64,000 bases of DNA from Vulcanisaeta distributa JCM 11217 (GCF_001316005.1 NZ_BBBJ01000011.1:1-64000), one strand, 5' to 3'; counted from the stretch's first letter, positions 10,685 through 22,053 are shown. Notes: generated by a model not told the origin, from the letters alone. Translations and numbers: made by a program.

Positions 10685-11341
10685 GTGAGGGTTATCGAGA
10701 TATTTAGGTCATGGCAGGGCGAGGGCCCCAACGCGGGTAAGGAGGCCGTCTTTCTAAGGTTGGCCTTTTGCAACTTAAGGTGTTCGTGGTGTGACACTAA
10801 ATATTCGTGGTTTGGCGGGACTGAAATGAGTGTTAACGATGTTTATGATGCAATAATGAAGATAGCCGGTAACGTGAGGCACCTGGTGGTGACAGGTGGT
10901 GAACCACTTTTATGGCGTCGAGAACTACTCCCACTGTTAAGCCTTGTTAAGGCCCAAGACTTCTTCGTGGAGGTTGAGACGAATAGCACGCTTAAGCCTG
11001 GTGAACTCGTTAAATACGTAGATGAATTCAACGTATCGCCCAAGCTATCTAACTCGGGCATTTCAGTAAGGCTTAGGGTTAATGAGTTGGCCATTAGGGA
11101 TTTCGTGACCAGCGGCAAGGCCATCTTTAAGTTCGTTGTTGATAAGCCTGGGGATATCGATGAGGTCCTTTGGTTTATTAATAAATTCAGTATACCACGT
11201 GATAAGGTTTACTTAATGAGCCAGTGCACGACCCGTGAGGAGTGCATTGCCAAGGATGAGGGCATTACCAAGCCCATGGCAATGAAGCTCGGCGTTAATT
11301 ACACACCGAGGCTCCATATTTTAGCGGGGGGGTTTAGGTGA
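10685..11341 (+). CDS. queE: 7-carboxy-7-deazaguanine synthase (radical SAM)
   Basis: Converts 6-carboxytetrahydropterin to 7-carboxy-7-deazaguanine on the way to archaeosine. The substrate loop FRSWQGEGPNAGKEAVFLRL precedes FCNLRCSWCD, the radical-SAM CxxxCxxC cluster motif at about residues 29-36, and VVTGGEPL is the SAM-binding GGE motif. The frame is intact at 218 residues from GTG 10685, though a 7-G run close to the end (11330-11336) makes the last residues doubtful. It precedes GAT-queC on the same strand, the next enzyme of the pathway. Confidence 0.94.
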   Translation: MRVIEIFRSWQGEGPNAGKEAVFLRLAFCNLRCSWCDTKYSWFGGTEMSVNDVYDAIMKIAGNVRHLVVTGGEPLLWRRELLPLLSLVKAQDFFVEVETNSTLKPGELVKYVDEFNVSPKLSNSGISVRLRVNELAIRDFVTSGKAIFKFVVDKPGDIDEVLWFINKFSIPRDKVYLMSQCTTREECIAKDEGITKPMAMKLGVNYTPRLHILAGGFR

Positions 11342-11420
11342 AGGGCTCTGGTCTACAAACGCAATCAAAACCGTCAAAGACAAACTAAGGCTTAAATACA
11401 CATGCATAGCCCAGGTCAGG

Positions 11421-12925
11421 ATGTGCACCATCGGTGGAGTGCTAATCTTTGGCGATAAGTTGGATAGGGATAGGGCTAATAGGATTGAGGAGGTCTTAAG
11501 GATGATCATTGTTAAGGGCGAGGAGAGGGGGTCGCGACAGCTTCGGCATTGTTGCCCTGGATAAAAACGGTGAATTAAGCGTGTTCAAGAGCAGGGATAG
11601 ACCGAGCATTGCCGTGAATAAGATGCCCAGCATCATTAATGAGAATACCGTAGCCGCAATATTCAACAACAGGGCCGAGCCAACGACAGAGTATGTAAAG
11701 GCTAAGACGGAGGATGACATACAGCCAATGATTAGTGAGCACGTGGTAGTGGCTCATAACGGTACGATAGCCAACGACAAGGACCTGGAGACAAGGTTCA
11801 ACCTAACCCGTAGGTCCAGGATCGATACGGCAATACTACCGCCATTACTTGAGAGGTTTTGGGATGGATCACTGAATGGACTTAGGGATGTGTTGATTAA
11901 CTACGTCATTGGTAGTTACGCACTGGCGATAATGGATGCCCGCAGACCTGGCAGGATTTGGCTCGCCACAAACTTCAAGCCGCTTTACATGGCCTGGTAC
12001 AGTGACCTGAAGGCTCTATTCTTCGCGAGCCTAGATGACTACTTAATTGATAGCCAAAGCAGGCCCATTTGGGACATGCCGGTCATAAGGCGTGTTGAGC
12101 CATACACGGCCATGGAGATTGGGGGGGTTGACGGTACCTGGTCCACGGTATCGCTGAGGAGGGAGGAGCAGGGTAGGAGAAGGAGGGTTCTTGTGATAGC
12201 CAGCGGAGGCCTTGACTCGACCACGGCGGCGACTCATCTGCTTAAGCAGGGCTACGATGTGACATTACTGCACTTTAACTATGGGCATAGGGCTGAGACC
12301 CAGGAGGACAGAGCCATTAAGAGGATTGCTGAGTTCCTCGGTGTTCCGCTGCTCGAGGTGAACATGGACTTCTTCAAGGTGGTTAGGCACTCGCCACTCC
12401 TTGGTGATGGTGAGATCAATAGGGTTGATGAGGGCAGGGAGGGCGCGGAATTCGCGCATGAGTGGGTTCCCGCCAGGAACTTCGTGTTTATAGCCCTAGC
12501 AACAGCCATTGCGGAGGCCTACGGTTATGACTACATAGCCACGGGCATTAACCTAGAGGAGGCCGGCGCCTATCCTGACAATGAGATGGAGTTCATAAGG
12601 CTTCTCAATAAGGTGATGCCCTACGCCGTTGGCCCCCCCAATAAGCACGTGGAATTATTAATGCCCGTGGGGGGGCACTTGGTTAAGCATGAAATCGTTA
12701 AGCTAGGCCTCGAGGTCGGCGCACCACTTCACCTGACCTGGAGTTGCTATGACAATGGAGAAAGGCACTGCGGCAGGTGTGGGCCGTGTTACATGAGGAG
12801 GTGGGCGTTCAGGATAAATGGTGTTAGAGACCCCCGTGGAGTACGACCTACCAAACGAGGTTGAGGAGGAGTTTTGGAGGGGGGGCACGAAGCCGTACGA
12901 AATCCCTAAAAGGCCAAGTGATTAA
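11421..12925 (+). CDS. queC: GAT-QueC fusion (glutamine amidotransferase plus QueC)
   Basis: Two-domain protein. Residues 1-230 form a class II (Ntn) amidotransferase domain with the nucleophile Cys2 (MCTIGG) and VVAHNGTIAN. Residues about 250-490 are the QueC ATP-pyrophosphatase with the PP-loop VIASGGLDSTT near 259 and a zinc site ERHCGRCGPC near 450. GAT-QueC is known in Crenarchaeota as a candidate for the last archaeosine step, amidating preQ0 bases in tRNA, where the usual ArcS or QueF-like enzyme is lacking. Two extra bases (5 G at 11525-11529 and 5 C at 12831-12835, expected 4 each) break the printed frame; restored length is 500 residues. Confidence 0.92.
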
Positions 12926-13037
12926 TGCGGCGTCTGGTTTTAAACCCAATGCTGGAAAATTAAGTTAATGAGTGTTAAGGTTGGTAGGATTAAGTATGGG
13001 AGTTTCGCCTATGTTGGTAGGATAAGGGTGAGGCTGG

Positions 13038-13457
13038 ATGGCCGTGAGGCTGAGGATAAGGATAAGGGTAAGGAACAAGGCGGTGGAGGAGGTGGCGCTA
13101 CTCAATAGCGGTTTTGAGGCACCTACGCCACAATTATTAATTCCATTAAGTACTGCGAGGACCCTTGGCCTCTGGCCACCCACTGAGGATGCCAGGGAGG
13201 TTAGGGTTGACACGGCTGGCGGGCCATTAAACGTGTGGTTTTACCCGAGAATAGCAACCGTTAAGATAATTGCAGGCGATGCCGAGTCCAGGGAGGTATT
13301 AGTCGACGTCTTAGTTTCACCATTAGCTGATGAGCCATTAATAAGCGACTTACTTGCTGATGAGTTAGAGATAGTCGTTGAATCCTTCGGTAAGGGATTG
13401 TGGAGGTTCAGAGGCGATCCGCCGGGTAAATTAAGGCCCTCGGAAATAAGGCGGTAA
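13038..13457 (+). CDS. clan AA (retropepsin-like) protein, possibly without catalytic Asp
   Basis: About 139 residues, beta-rich. The block LLNSGFEAPTPQLLIPLSTA stands where retropepsin-like proteins have LVDTGF, so the catalytic Asp is Asn here, if the alignment is right. A flap-like VRVDTAGG and a late DVLVSPLADEPLISDLLADE follow. An earlier start at ATG 12968 is possible if the two frames are joined near 13030. It follows queC but has its own spacing. A second relative, with an intact DTG, is at 43165-43527. Protease activity is not established. Confidence 0.55.
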   Translation: MAVRLRIRIRVRNKAVEEVALLNSGFEAPTPQLLIPLSTARTLGLWPPTEDAREVRVDTAGGPLNVWFYPRIATVKIIAGDAESREVLVDVLVSPLADEPLISDLLADELEIVVESFGKGLWRFRGDPPGKLRPSEIRR

Positions 13458-13666
13458 TTTCGCTGGCGCCTTTTTATAGTCATGGCTGTAGCCAACCACA
13501 TCATTGACTACGCGGCTCACCATCCCTGCCCTAAATAATGGAAATTGACTAGGCACGGCGTGGCGGTAGACTCCATATTCCTAGGCATAGTTGCGCTGGT
13601 GAATTGATGGAATACTTTTAATCATTATAATATTATGTTAATTGTATTGACGATATCTATTGTATT

Positions 13667-14811
13667 TTATATGGAGTCCCACGGCGGCACGTACTTATCT
13701 ATTTCATTACCATACACAATACCCAACACCTCATTAATTCTTCTCCTCAAATCAGTGATGCTGTCAGCCACTATGTTTACGTGGCCCATCTTACGCCTCG
13801 GCCTAACCCCGGCTTTACCATACCACCAGACGCTGGTTCCTGGCACCGCCAGTACCCTCTTAATCATCTCCTCACTGTAAGGCACGCCTAGCATGTTTAC
13901 TATGCCTGACGGCTTTAGCAACGTAGTGGGCCCCCCCAGCGGCATGTCCAGGACTGCCCTCACGTGATTCTCGAATTGACTCACAGCCGCGCCCATTAAT
14001 GTCCAATGCCCTGAGTTATGGACACGGGGTGCGAATTCATTAATCAACACCTCCCCACCCCCCCTCGTTATGAAGAACTCAACCGTGAGGACCCCCCCAA
14101 CGTAATTTAAGGCTTCAGCAAGCTTTACGGCTATTTCCCTAATCCTACTTGCAACCTCCTCATTTATCTCCGCAGGGGGGGCTATGCTATATAGGAGGAT
14201 TCCATTATAGTGGTAATTCTCGGTTACGGGGTATGTGAGGACCTCACCGCCGCTAGATCTAACAAGCACTATCGAAACCTCCTTATGAATATCCACAAAC
14301 TCCTCGGCCAATAATGGGAACTTCCTGGGCACTTTACTTAAGTCACCCCCCCTACCCATCACGTAATACTGACCCTTACCATCATAGGCGCCCTGGGGCT
14401 CCTTGAAAACCACCCTCCCAAACTGCTCAAAGGCCCTATCCACGTCCTCAGGGCTATTAATTATCATGAAATGGGGGGGCACTGGGAATCCGTGATCCCT
14501 AAGGAATGTCTTCTCACGAATCTTGTCCTGCTTTAGCCATATCGTTAGCGAACTAGGCCTTAACTTGCCGAGTGATTCAGCAGTACTTACCGCGAGGGGG
14601 GGTTCACGTGCTCAAATTCGAAGGTGACTACGTCGGATTTATCCACTAGTTCCTTCCATGAACCACCGAAGTACTTACCATCAGCCACGCCTAGTGCAGG
14701 TGCCTCCGGGTTTTCGTCATGTACGAGGAATTTAATGCCTAGTTTTTTGCTCTCTAAAACCATCATCAAGCCCAGTTGCCCACCGCCTAGGATACCTAAT
14801 ACCCTACTCAT
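13667..14811 (-). CDS. purK: N5-carboxyaminoimidazole ribonucleotide synthase
   Basis: ATP-grasp enzyme that carboxylates AIR to N5-CAIR in purine synthesis. N-terminal MSRVLGILGGGQLGLMMVLE, VTFEFEHVNP, FKEPQGAYDGKGQ with the ATP-binding loop, and NEFAPRVHNSGHWT near the C-terminus are all diagnostic. The frame is broken at the 7-bp run 14596-14602; 5 bases restore HVNPLAVSTAESLGKL and about 380 residues. It lies directly downstream of purE on the same strand, the usual pair converting AIR to CAIR. Confidence 0.95.
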
Positions 14812-14868
14812 AGACTAATCACCGTGTTTAGTACTTCGTTCTTCATCGATTCCATTAATTCAATCACC

Positions 14869-15294
14869 CTAGCTCTGATGCTTGTATTTAATACCAAGTA
14901 TCCTCGCGGCCAGCAATGCGGCGTTCTTTGCATTACCTATGGCGACAGTAGCCACTGGGGTGCCAAAGGGCATCTGTACTATTGATAGTAATGAGTCAAG
15001 ACCATTCAAGTGCTTGCTTGGTATTGGTACGCCAATTACGGGTAGGGGCGTCAGTGATGCCGTCATACCCGGTAGGTGAGCCGCGCCGCCAGCGCCGGCT
15101 ATTATTACCTCTAGGCCCCCCCTGTCGAGCGCCGTCTTTGCGTACTCGAACATGAGTTCCGGCGTTCTATGGGCCGAGACAACCCTGGCCTCGTTGGGTA
15201 TGCCTAATTTATTGAGCAATTCCACGGCCTCCCTCATCACGTCCCAGTCATTTTTACTGCCCATTATCACTCCAACCAGTGGTTTTGTGCTCAT
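14869..15294 (-). CDS. purE: N5-carboxyaminoimidazole ribonucleotide mutase
   Basis: Moves the carboxyl of N5-CAIR to C4 giving CAIR. Intact frame of 141 residues: [20 protein letters not shown] with the catalytic His, [12 protein letters not shown] and [14 protein letters not shown]. It works after PurK, whose gene starts 57 bases downstream. It is divergent from purL across 86 bp holding two ATTGTTTAAA half-sites of the presumed purine regulatory motif. Confidence 0.96.
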   Translation of the reverse strand: MSTKPLVGVIMGSKNDWDVMREAVELLNKLGIPNEARVVSAHRTPELMFEYAKTALDRGGLEVIIAGAGGAAHLPGMTASLTPLPVIGVPIPSKHLNGLDSLLSIVQMPFGTPVATVAIGNAKNAALLAARILGIKYKHQS

Positions 15295-15302
15295 TATGAT
15301 TA

Positions 15303-15369
15303 ATTGTTTAAAGAAAAATTTAAAAGTCTTTTTTCACTATTAACCTAGTATGTCCGTGTATTGTTTAAA
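15303..15369. promoter_or_regulatory. two ATTGTTTAAA half-sites between purE and purL
   Basis: ATTGTTTAAA occurs at 15303-15312 and 15360-15369, one near each divergent promoter. The decamer equals the half-site of the 26-bp palindromes near purC/purD and purS. The inner part also supplies AT-rich TATA-like sequence, so base composition explains some of the match. Confidence 0.5.
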
Positions 15370-15380
15370 TAAAAAATTAA

Positions 15381-17600
15381 ATGGTGATCGACGCCATGCC
15401 CCTTAACGATAATGAGAAGTCAATAATTAGGAAATCCCTAGGGAGAGAGCCAACGCAGGCTGAGTGGCTTGTGTTTGAGGCTGAGTGGAGTGAGCATTGC
15501 TCGTATAAAAGCAGTAGGAGGTTCCTTAAGTTACTGCCCAGTAAGGCACCGCACGTAATTAGGGGGCCTGGCTTGATGCGCCATTAATACGCGTGGGAAA
15601 CCTAGTTGTTAGTTTCAAGATAGAGAGTCATAACCACCCATCCGCCGTGGACCCCTACGACGGCGCCGCAACGGGCATTGGCGGCATTGTAAGAGATATA
15701 TTAACCACAGGCTTAAGGCCCATAGCGTTAATGGACAACCTACACTTCGGCCCATTGAATGATCCCCCCCACCCCCCCCAGTGGTTGATGAGGAATGTTG
15801 TTAGGGGGGGCATTTCGGATTATGGGAATAGGATTGGGGGGGTGCCCGTGGTTGCCGGCGAGGTGTGGTTTGATGAGTCGTTCACCACGAACCCGATAGT
15901 CCTAGTAACGTGCGTTGGCGTGGGCAGACCGGAGGACGTGATACTCGGTGAGGCAAGCCCTGGCGACTTAGTCCTGGTCATAGGCAATGACGTGGGTAGG
16001 GATGGAATGCTTGGCAGCTCTTTCGCATCCAAGGTCCTGGACAGGGATAGAAATGAAATAGGCGCCGTGCAGGTCGGTAATCCATTGCTTGAGAAGCTGC
16101 TGATCGACGTTGTGATTGAGTTAAGGAGCCGTAGGTTAATTAAGGCGATAAAGGACGTGGGCGGTGGAGGATTAGCCACAGCACTCAGTGAGCTGGCCGA
16201 TCAATTCGGACTTGGTATTGAGATTCGCCTGGATAGAATTAGGACTAGGGAGACCATGCCGCCCGAGGAGATCCTGGTCTCAGAATCCCAGGAGAGGATG
16301 GTGATCGTAGTGAGTAAAGGCGTCCTTAATGAGGTAGAAGAGGTGTTGAGGAGGTACGGTGTTGGCTATGACGTAATAGGTGCGTTGACGGGCGATGGCA
16401 GGTTTACGGCCTATTACGGTAGTGATAAAATCATAGACCTACCCGTTAAGCTCATCACGCACGCACCAGAGACTAATTATGACGTAAAGGAGCCACAGTA
16501 CCTAAGCAAATTAAGGATAATACCAGAGTTGCCCGAGATACCACTTGATAAGGCATTGACTAAAATATTAAGTAGCCCAAACATTGCGTCTAAGGAGCCC
16601 ATATTCAGCCTTTATGACTACGAGGTCGGCGTTAGGACCGTGATTAAGCCAGGCAGGGCCGGCGCGGCGGTGCTTAGGTTCCTTGATATTGATGGAGGTG
16701 ATGGTAAGCTGGGGATTGCGGTGAAGGCCGACGCTAACCCAAGGTATTCATTTCTCGACCCATTCATCGGGGCTGCTAATTCCCTAGCCAAGGCCTATAG
16801 GAACGTGGTGGCCGTCGGCGCGGAGCCCCCCCTGGCTGCCGTCGATTCGATAAACGTAGGCAATCCTGAGAAGCCCGATAGGTACTGGTACTTCGTGAAC
16901 TCGGTGCTGGGGGGGCTTTCCTGGATGGCGCGGGAGCTGAGCGTGCCAATAGTTGGTGGTAAGGTTAGCTTCTATAATGAGGACGTTAATGGCAACGTGA
17001 TTAAGCCGTGGTAGCCGTTGCCGTGCTGGGCCAAGTGAATGACGTTGATAAGGTCGTCGATGGCGGGCTCATTGGTGGTGGGTCAATAATAATCATAGGT
17101 AACACATCGGCCGAGGTGGGAGGGTCTGAGTACCTATACGCGGTTCACGGCATAGTCAGAGGCATACCACCAAGCCAAGGCCGAGGGATGAAGTTAAAAA
17201 CTCGAGGGCTGTCCTTAGATTAATCCAAGAAGGCTTAGTGACCGCTTCAATGGATATCGGCGTTGGCGGGTTATTAACTACATTAAGTAAGATGGCCCTG
17301 ATTAATGGGGGGGTCGGCTTCAACATCGACCTATCCAGGGTGCCAACCGATGAATGCGGTATTGACCCAACGGTATTGGCGTTCTCCGAGACCAACGCGA
17401 GGTATGTTGTTGAGGTTAGAAATAAGGATATTGATAAGGCAACGAGCATCCTCACTGACTTAGGCGTGCCATTCTCAGTAATAGGCAGTTCAGGCGGTGA
17501 TTACGTGGTAGTCCGCTGGGGGGGAGGTCGTGAATTAATGACACTAAAATTAAATGACCTGAAGACCGCGTACAACTCATTATGGGGGGGTGCGTTGTGA
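15381..17600 (+). CDS. purL: phosphoribosylformylglycinamidine synthase subunit II
   Basis: Synthetase subunit of the PurS-PurQ-PurL complex: ATP-dependent amidation of FGAR. The 740-residue region has WSEHCSYKSS near residue 36, KIESHNHPSAVDPYDGAATG, DVGGGGLATALSE and a second half with GGKVSFYNE. Three interruptions (near 15573, 17011 and 17180-17230) leave neighbouring frames joined by conserved sequence, for example PGGDAPLIRVGN across the first. In-frame 7-base runs add extra residues, as in GAEPPLA (16826-16832) where the family has one Pro. It is divergent from purE; purF starts on its last base. Confidence 0.95.
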
Positions 17601-18932
17601 TGTGCGGCATATGGGCATTCTTAGGCCCTAATGCGGGTAATTACGTGGTTAAGATGGCTCCATGGCTAATTCATAGGGGGGGTCAGGAGGGGGTGTCATT
17701 TGTATGCCGTATAAATGGATCGCTTATTAAGTTAAGCAATTCTTTAACAACGGATTCAACGCTATGCCTTGGACATGCTAGGTATAGTACGAGCGGTCCC
17801 TATGGTGTTGAGCTTCAACCTATCGTGCTTGGTAATGACTTTGCCCTGGTATTTAATGGCACAATAAGTAACTACATCGAATTAATTAAGAGACTAAGGG
17901 ATCTCGGCGTAAATGTTGGGACGAATTATGATGCCTTGGTTTTGGCCCATTACATGAGGGAATTACTTACTAGGCGGGGGGGTATTGATGGCGGTGTTAA
18001 TGAGCTTTTCCGCACATTACGTGGTGGCTACTCCATAATAGCTATTTGGAAGGATTCCCTAATAGTGGTTAGGGATCCCTGGGGCATTAGGCCTCTTGCC
18101 ATTGGTAGTGATGGCAATGGCATAGCCATAGCTTCGGAGACGGCGGTGCTTGAGACATTGGGTATGAGTTGGCGTGAGGTGGAGCTGGGAAGGCCCTTGT
18201 GTTACGTGGGTCTGGTAGGGAGTATTGGATTGAGGGTCCCAGGGTTAGGAGAGCTTATTGTGCGCTTGAGTATATCTACTTCCTAAGGCCCGACTCCTAC
18301 TTCAACGGTATTAACGTCTATGAGGCTAGGCGTAGGCTCGGCATGGCGTTGGCCCGTAAGGAGACCACTCACGACATCGACTTTGTATCGCCAATACCCG
18401 AGACCGCTAGGGTTGCAGCGGAGGCCTACGCGAGTGGTATTGGCAAGCCGATCCACGATGTCGTAATTAAGAATAGATACGTTGGGCGCGGCTTCATTAA
18501 GCCGCCTAGGGAAAGGTCTGTGGACATGTATAGCGTGGTTAAGGATGCGACCAGGGGGGGCGCATCCATAGCCTTAGTTGACGACTCGATCATAAGGGGG
18601 GGTGATACCCTTAGGAAGGTCTTGCCTAAGCTCAGGCTTCAGGTGCGAGGGCCATCCACGTTAGGGTCTCCTCACCGCCAATTAGGTACCCATGCTTCAT
18701 GGGCATGGACTTCCCAACTAGGCGTGAACTAGTGGCTCACGGTAGGTCAATAGATGAGGTTAGGAAATACCTCGGTGCAGACTCCCTGGTCTACCTAACG
18801 GTTGACGAATTAATAAACGCCATTGGAACCACCGAGCTATGTACCGCCTGCTTCACGGGTAATTATCCATTCACGATAAATATTGACGAGGCCGAAAAGG
18901 CATTCACAAGTGATAGGTTATGGGAGCCGTAG
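17600..18932 (+). CDS. purF: amidophosphoribosyltransferase
   Basis: First committed step of purine synthesis: PRPP plus glutamine to phosphoribosylamine. It starts MCGIWAFLG with Cys2 as the exposed nucleophile, so no propeptide is needed. GHARYSTSG and [10 protein letters not shown] mark the glutaminase domain; [15 protein letters not shown] near residue 325 is the PRPP loop; the C-terminal [10 protein letters not shown] is the 4Fe-4S motif of B. subtilis-type PurF. Frameshifts near 18215-18225 and 18640-18670 separate the parts. It overlaps the degenerate paralogue that follows. Confidence 0.95.
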
Positions 18933-18934
18933 GG

Positions 18935-20152
18935 ATGGTCGGCGTGACATCCTTCCACGATGGTTGGAATGTGAGTGAATTAATGAAATACGCAGTGCCA
19001 GTGCTTAGACATAGGGGTGATGATGGCTGGGCCGCAATATTCAGTAAAGGTAATGGATTAACCACGTTTCAGGTTAAGGAGGGGAACAACGCCTTAAGCG
19101 GCGAGGCTGGCCTGTTATGCCTCAGTACAAACAGCGACTCTAGAGGTGTGGTAAGGTGCGGTGATGCAGATGTTGCGTATTGCCTCGAAGGTCTCGTAAT
19201 AAGGCCTGAGGACGTATGTAGGCTGATTGATAATGAGGTCAAGGCCCTTTCATACACGTCATTGATTGCTCTAACGAGTAACGGCGAATTGATCGCGCAT
19301 AGGCCCATCACTGGGTTAAGGAACCTAGTTCTCGGTGCATACGGCTTCGACCTGGCCATGATAACCAACGAGAGCTCAGCCATAGGCGCACTGGGCGGTG
19401 ATGTAAGGACGTTTATAAGGCCTGGATCAACCATTAGAGTCAGTAGGTTGAACCTCTCGATAATAGAGGGTCTCAATAACTCCAGGGGGGGTAGGCTATG
19501 TGCCGTGGAGTTTATATACTTATCAAGGCCTGACTCAGAGATTGACGGCTACTCCGTCTATGAATTCAGGAGGGTATTAGCGAGTAAGTTGGCTGGGAGA
19601 TTAATGGATAGAATGAGCGATTTCGATGTCGTTATTGGCATGCCGGAGACGGGCGTGATCTACGGCATTAAGGTTGCCGAGGCGTTGAGAAAGCCCTTTG
19701 AGTACGCCCTCATGAACATCGAGAGGCGTAGGTCGGCTTTGAGGAAGGACCTGATTGATAAGTTATCTTCCATTCATCTAAAGCTCAGCCCAGTCACCAG
19801 CGCAGTTAGGGGGGGTAAGAGAGTCCTTTTAATCGATGATTCGCTACTTACTGGACTATCCATTAAGGAGGCATCCCAAGTCCTTAGGCATAGGGCGGGC
19901 GTGAGTGAGATCCACGTGGCCATAGCTAGCCCGAGGATAGTTAGGTCATGTCCCTACGGCGTTGACATGCCGCCTAATAATCAATTACTCACCAATACTT
20001 TCAATGATGAGGACGCCCAGAGGGTGCTTGAGGTCGATTCGTTAACGTGGTTAAGTCTTGAGGACCTATACGAAGCGGCCGATGAGGTGGGTATTGGCAG
20101 GGATTACATATGCACGTACTGCATGGGTGGTGGGCGTGGGCTGGACATATGA
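18935..20152 (+). CDS. PurF-like paralogue lacking the nucleophile Cys
   Basis: Same fold as the preceding PurF, 405 residues without interruption, but the start reads MVGVTSFHDG: Val replaces the catalytic Cys2, so glutaminase activity should be lost. The PRPP loop remains as VLLIDDSLLTGLS near residue 298, and CRLIDNEVKALSYTS and FIYLSRPDSEIDGYSVYEFR match the PRTase domain. The C-terminus YICTYCMGGG keeps two cysteines but loses the ACFTG context. An upstream ATG at 18920 (MGAVGM) is possible. Lying between purF and purM and overlapping both, it may be a regulatory or ammonia-using subunit. An intact frame among broken neighbours argues against decay. Confidence 0.85.
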   Translation: MVGVTSFHDGWNVSELMKYAVPVLRHRGDDGWAAIFSKGNGLTTFQVKEGNNALSGEAGLLCLSTNSDSRGVVRCGDADVAYCLEGLVIRPEDVCRLIDNEVKALSYTSLIALTSNGELIAHRPITGLRNLVLGAYGFDLAMITNESSAIGALGGDVRTFIRPGSTIRVSRLNLSIIEGLNNSRGGRLCAVEFIYLSRPDSEIDGYSVYEFRRVLASKLAGRLMDRMSDFDVVIGMPETGVIYGIKVAEALRKPFEYALMNIERRRSALRKDLIDKLSSIHLKLSPVTSAVRGGKRVLLIDDSLLTGLSIKEASQVLRHRAGVSEIHVAIASPRIVRSCPYGVDMPPNNQLLTNTFNDEDAQRVLEVDSLTWLSLEDLYEAADEVGIGRDYICTYCMGGGRGLDI

Positions 20153-21143
20153 AAAGGCTGGAGTAAGCCTAACTAGGCATTGGGAGATGCACTCAATAGC
20201 CCGTGAGGTAATCCATGAACTTGCCAATGAACTTGGCATCAAGCTGATAGAGGGCGGTTTTACGAGGTCGATAAATCTGGGCAACTACGAAATAACGCTG
20301 CACACGGATGGTGTTGGTACCAAGTCAATGATTGCCTGGTCCACGGGCAGGCTTGAGGTGATTGGCTGGGACTGCGTCGTCGGTAACGTTAACGATATAG
20401 CATGCGATGGCTTTGTACCGATTGCGGCCACGGATTATATAGCAATATCCAATAATGATGCCGACGCCGTGGATAAGGTCCTTAAGGGCATTAGGGACGC
20501 AGCCGCCAGGGCTGGCGCAATGTTGCTGGGTGGTGAGACGGCTATAATGCCTGACCTGGTCAATGGTATTGACGTCTCTTGTACCGTACTTGGGGGGGTC
20601 AGGAGGGTCAGGGTGGTGGGTAAGGCTGGGGGGGTTGGTGATGTGGCCATAGGTGTCGAGTCCAGCGGTCTTCACATGAATGGTTACACCCTAGCCCGTA
20701 AAGTCCTGTTAGGTAAGTATGGCTTGAATGCCGAGGTCTGCGGTGATGAATTAGTCAATTGGTTGTTGAAACCAACGGCTTACTACGGGGGACTTATTGA
20801 TTGAGCTTTATAGCCGTGGGTTAATCAAGGCCGCGGTTCACGTGACGGGTGGGGATTTACTAAGTTGAGGCGTGTTATTGGTGATTTAGGCGTTGAGCTC
20901 GAGGTCCCTGAACCGCCATGCATCTTCAAGGTAATTAAAGACTCAGGCAACATTGAGTGGGACGAAATGTATAGAGTATTTAACATGGGCATTGGACTCG
21001 TGATCTTGACGAGTGAGGAGTACGTGAAGGAGGTTACCAAGGTGATTAGGGCGCTGGGCCTTAACCATTGGGTCCTTGGTAGGGTCATTAATGGCGGTGG
21101 TATTAATATTTTAACGCCAGGCGGCCTTAGGGTGAGGCTTTAG
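20136..21143 (+). CDS. purM: phosphoribosylformylglycinamidine cyclo-ligase
   Basis: Closes FGAM to AIR with ATP. It starts VGWTYEKAGVSL (GTG 20136; GTG 20130 also possible), matching the MTYKDAGV N-terminus. LHTDGVGTKSMIA, LLGGETAIMPDLV and GVESSGLHMNGYTLARK follow. Breaks near 20795-20850 separate the last third, which continues TKLRRVIGDLG and VLGRVINGGG. It overlaps the PurF paralogue by 17 bases, and its stop overlaps that of convergent purC. Confidence 0.94.
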
Positions 21144-21867
21144 GATATGCCGAGTAGCCTATTCATCTCCTCATAGGCTCTGACCAAGTCTAGGCTGAGG
21201 CGCCCCCCCTCCTAAATAATTCCTTATCCAAGTGCCTACCATTGATCAGTATCCTCATGGTATCACCACTCAACTCATCAGCGAGAACCAAGTTGCCTGA
21301 CTTATCAAAGCCAAACTCAAGTTTAAAATCTACGAGTGTTAATCCCCTACTCACCATGTAGTTACTCAAAATCTCATTAACCCTTAATGCAATACCCGTT
21401 ATCTCATTCAACTGCTCCTGCTTTGCTAAGCCAGCCTCTATTATATCGTCGGTGGTTATTAATGGGTCGTGAAGCTCGTCACTCTTCAGGTGAAACTCAA
21501 CGAGGGGCTTGCTGAACCTCGTCATTGGCTTTACTAGAGGCATTCTCTTTAGGAATGAGCCGTAGGCGTAATTCCTTACAATCACCTCTATTGGTATCAT
21601 CCTGAGACCCCCCCTCACCAATATTTTCCTATCGCCATCCCAATCAACCAGGTGATTCTTAATGCCGTACCTACCTAATAATCTCATGAAGAATGCAGTC
21701 TGAGCCGCGGCTAACCTACCCTTACCAGGCGCAAGCTCCTTCCTGGCGCCGTCAAATGCCGTGACCTCATCCTTAAATTCCATGACGAGGAGCTCATCAT
21801 TAACCCTATAAACCCTCTTGGCCTTACCCTCATATATCAACTCCCCCCCAACCCAATTACTAACCAT
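21140..21867 (-). CDS. purC: SAICAR synthetase
   Basis: Joins CAIR and aspartate. ELIYEGKAKRVYRV, VTAFDGARKELAPGKG, PIEVIVRNYAYGSFLKR and LVDFKLEFGFDKSGNLVLAD are diagnostic, followed by ELSGDTMRI. The printed frame stops at GGASA because of the 7-bp run 21203-21209; 5 bases give FRRGRLSLDLVRAYEEMNR to TAA at 21140-21142, 241 residues. It is divergent from purD across the palindrome-bearing region 21868-22053. Confidence 0.95.
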
Positions 21868-21956
21868 ACTTAATCCAAATCTGGCGCCGGTTATTTAAGG
21901 TTTACTTAATTGATTAAATAAATACCTAGGTAATACCGTGATTATACCCCCCCTTT

Positions 21957-22005
21957 ATTGTTTAATTAATTATTTTAACAATATGTTTAATTATTTAATT
22001 AAACA
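21957..22005. promoter_or_regulatory. AT-rich palindromes between purC and purD
   Basis: A 26-bp near-palindrome at 21957-21982 has arms ATTGTTTAA and TTTTAACAAT. It is identical to the purS-upstream site (25882-25907) except at 21976. A second, related inverted repeat of TGTTTAATTA and TAATTAAACA lies at 21984-22005. The spacing from both divergent starts suits a shared operator. Confidence 0.6.
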
Positions 22006-22053
22006 ATTTAAGGATAACAATTATTAAGGGGTACGCAATTAATTTAATTAATT

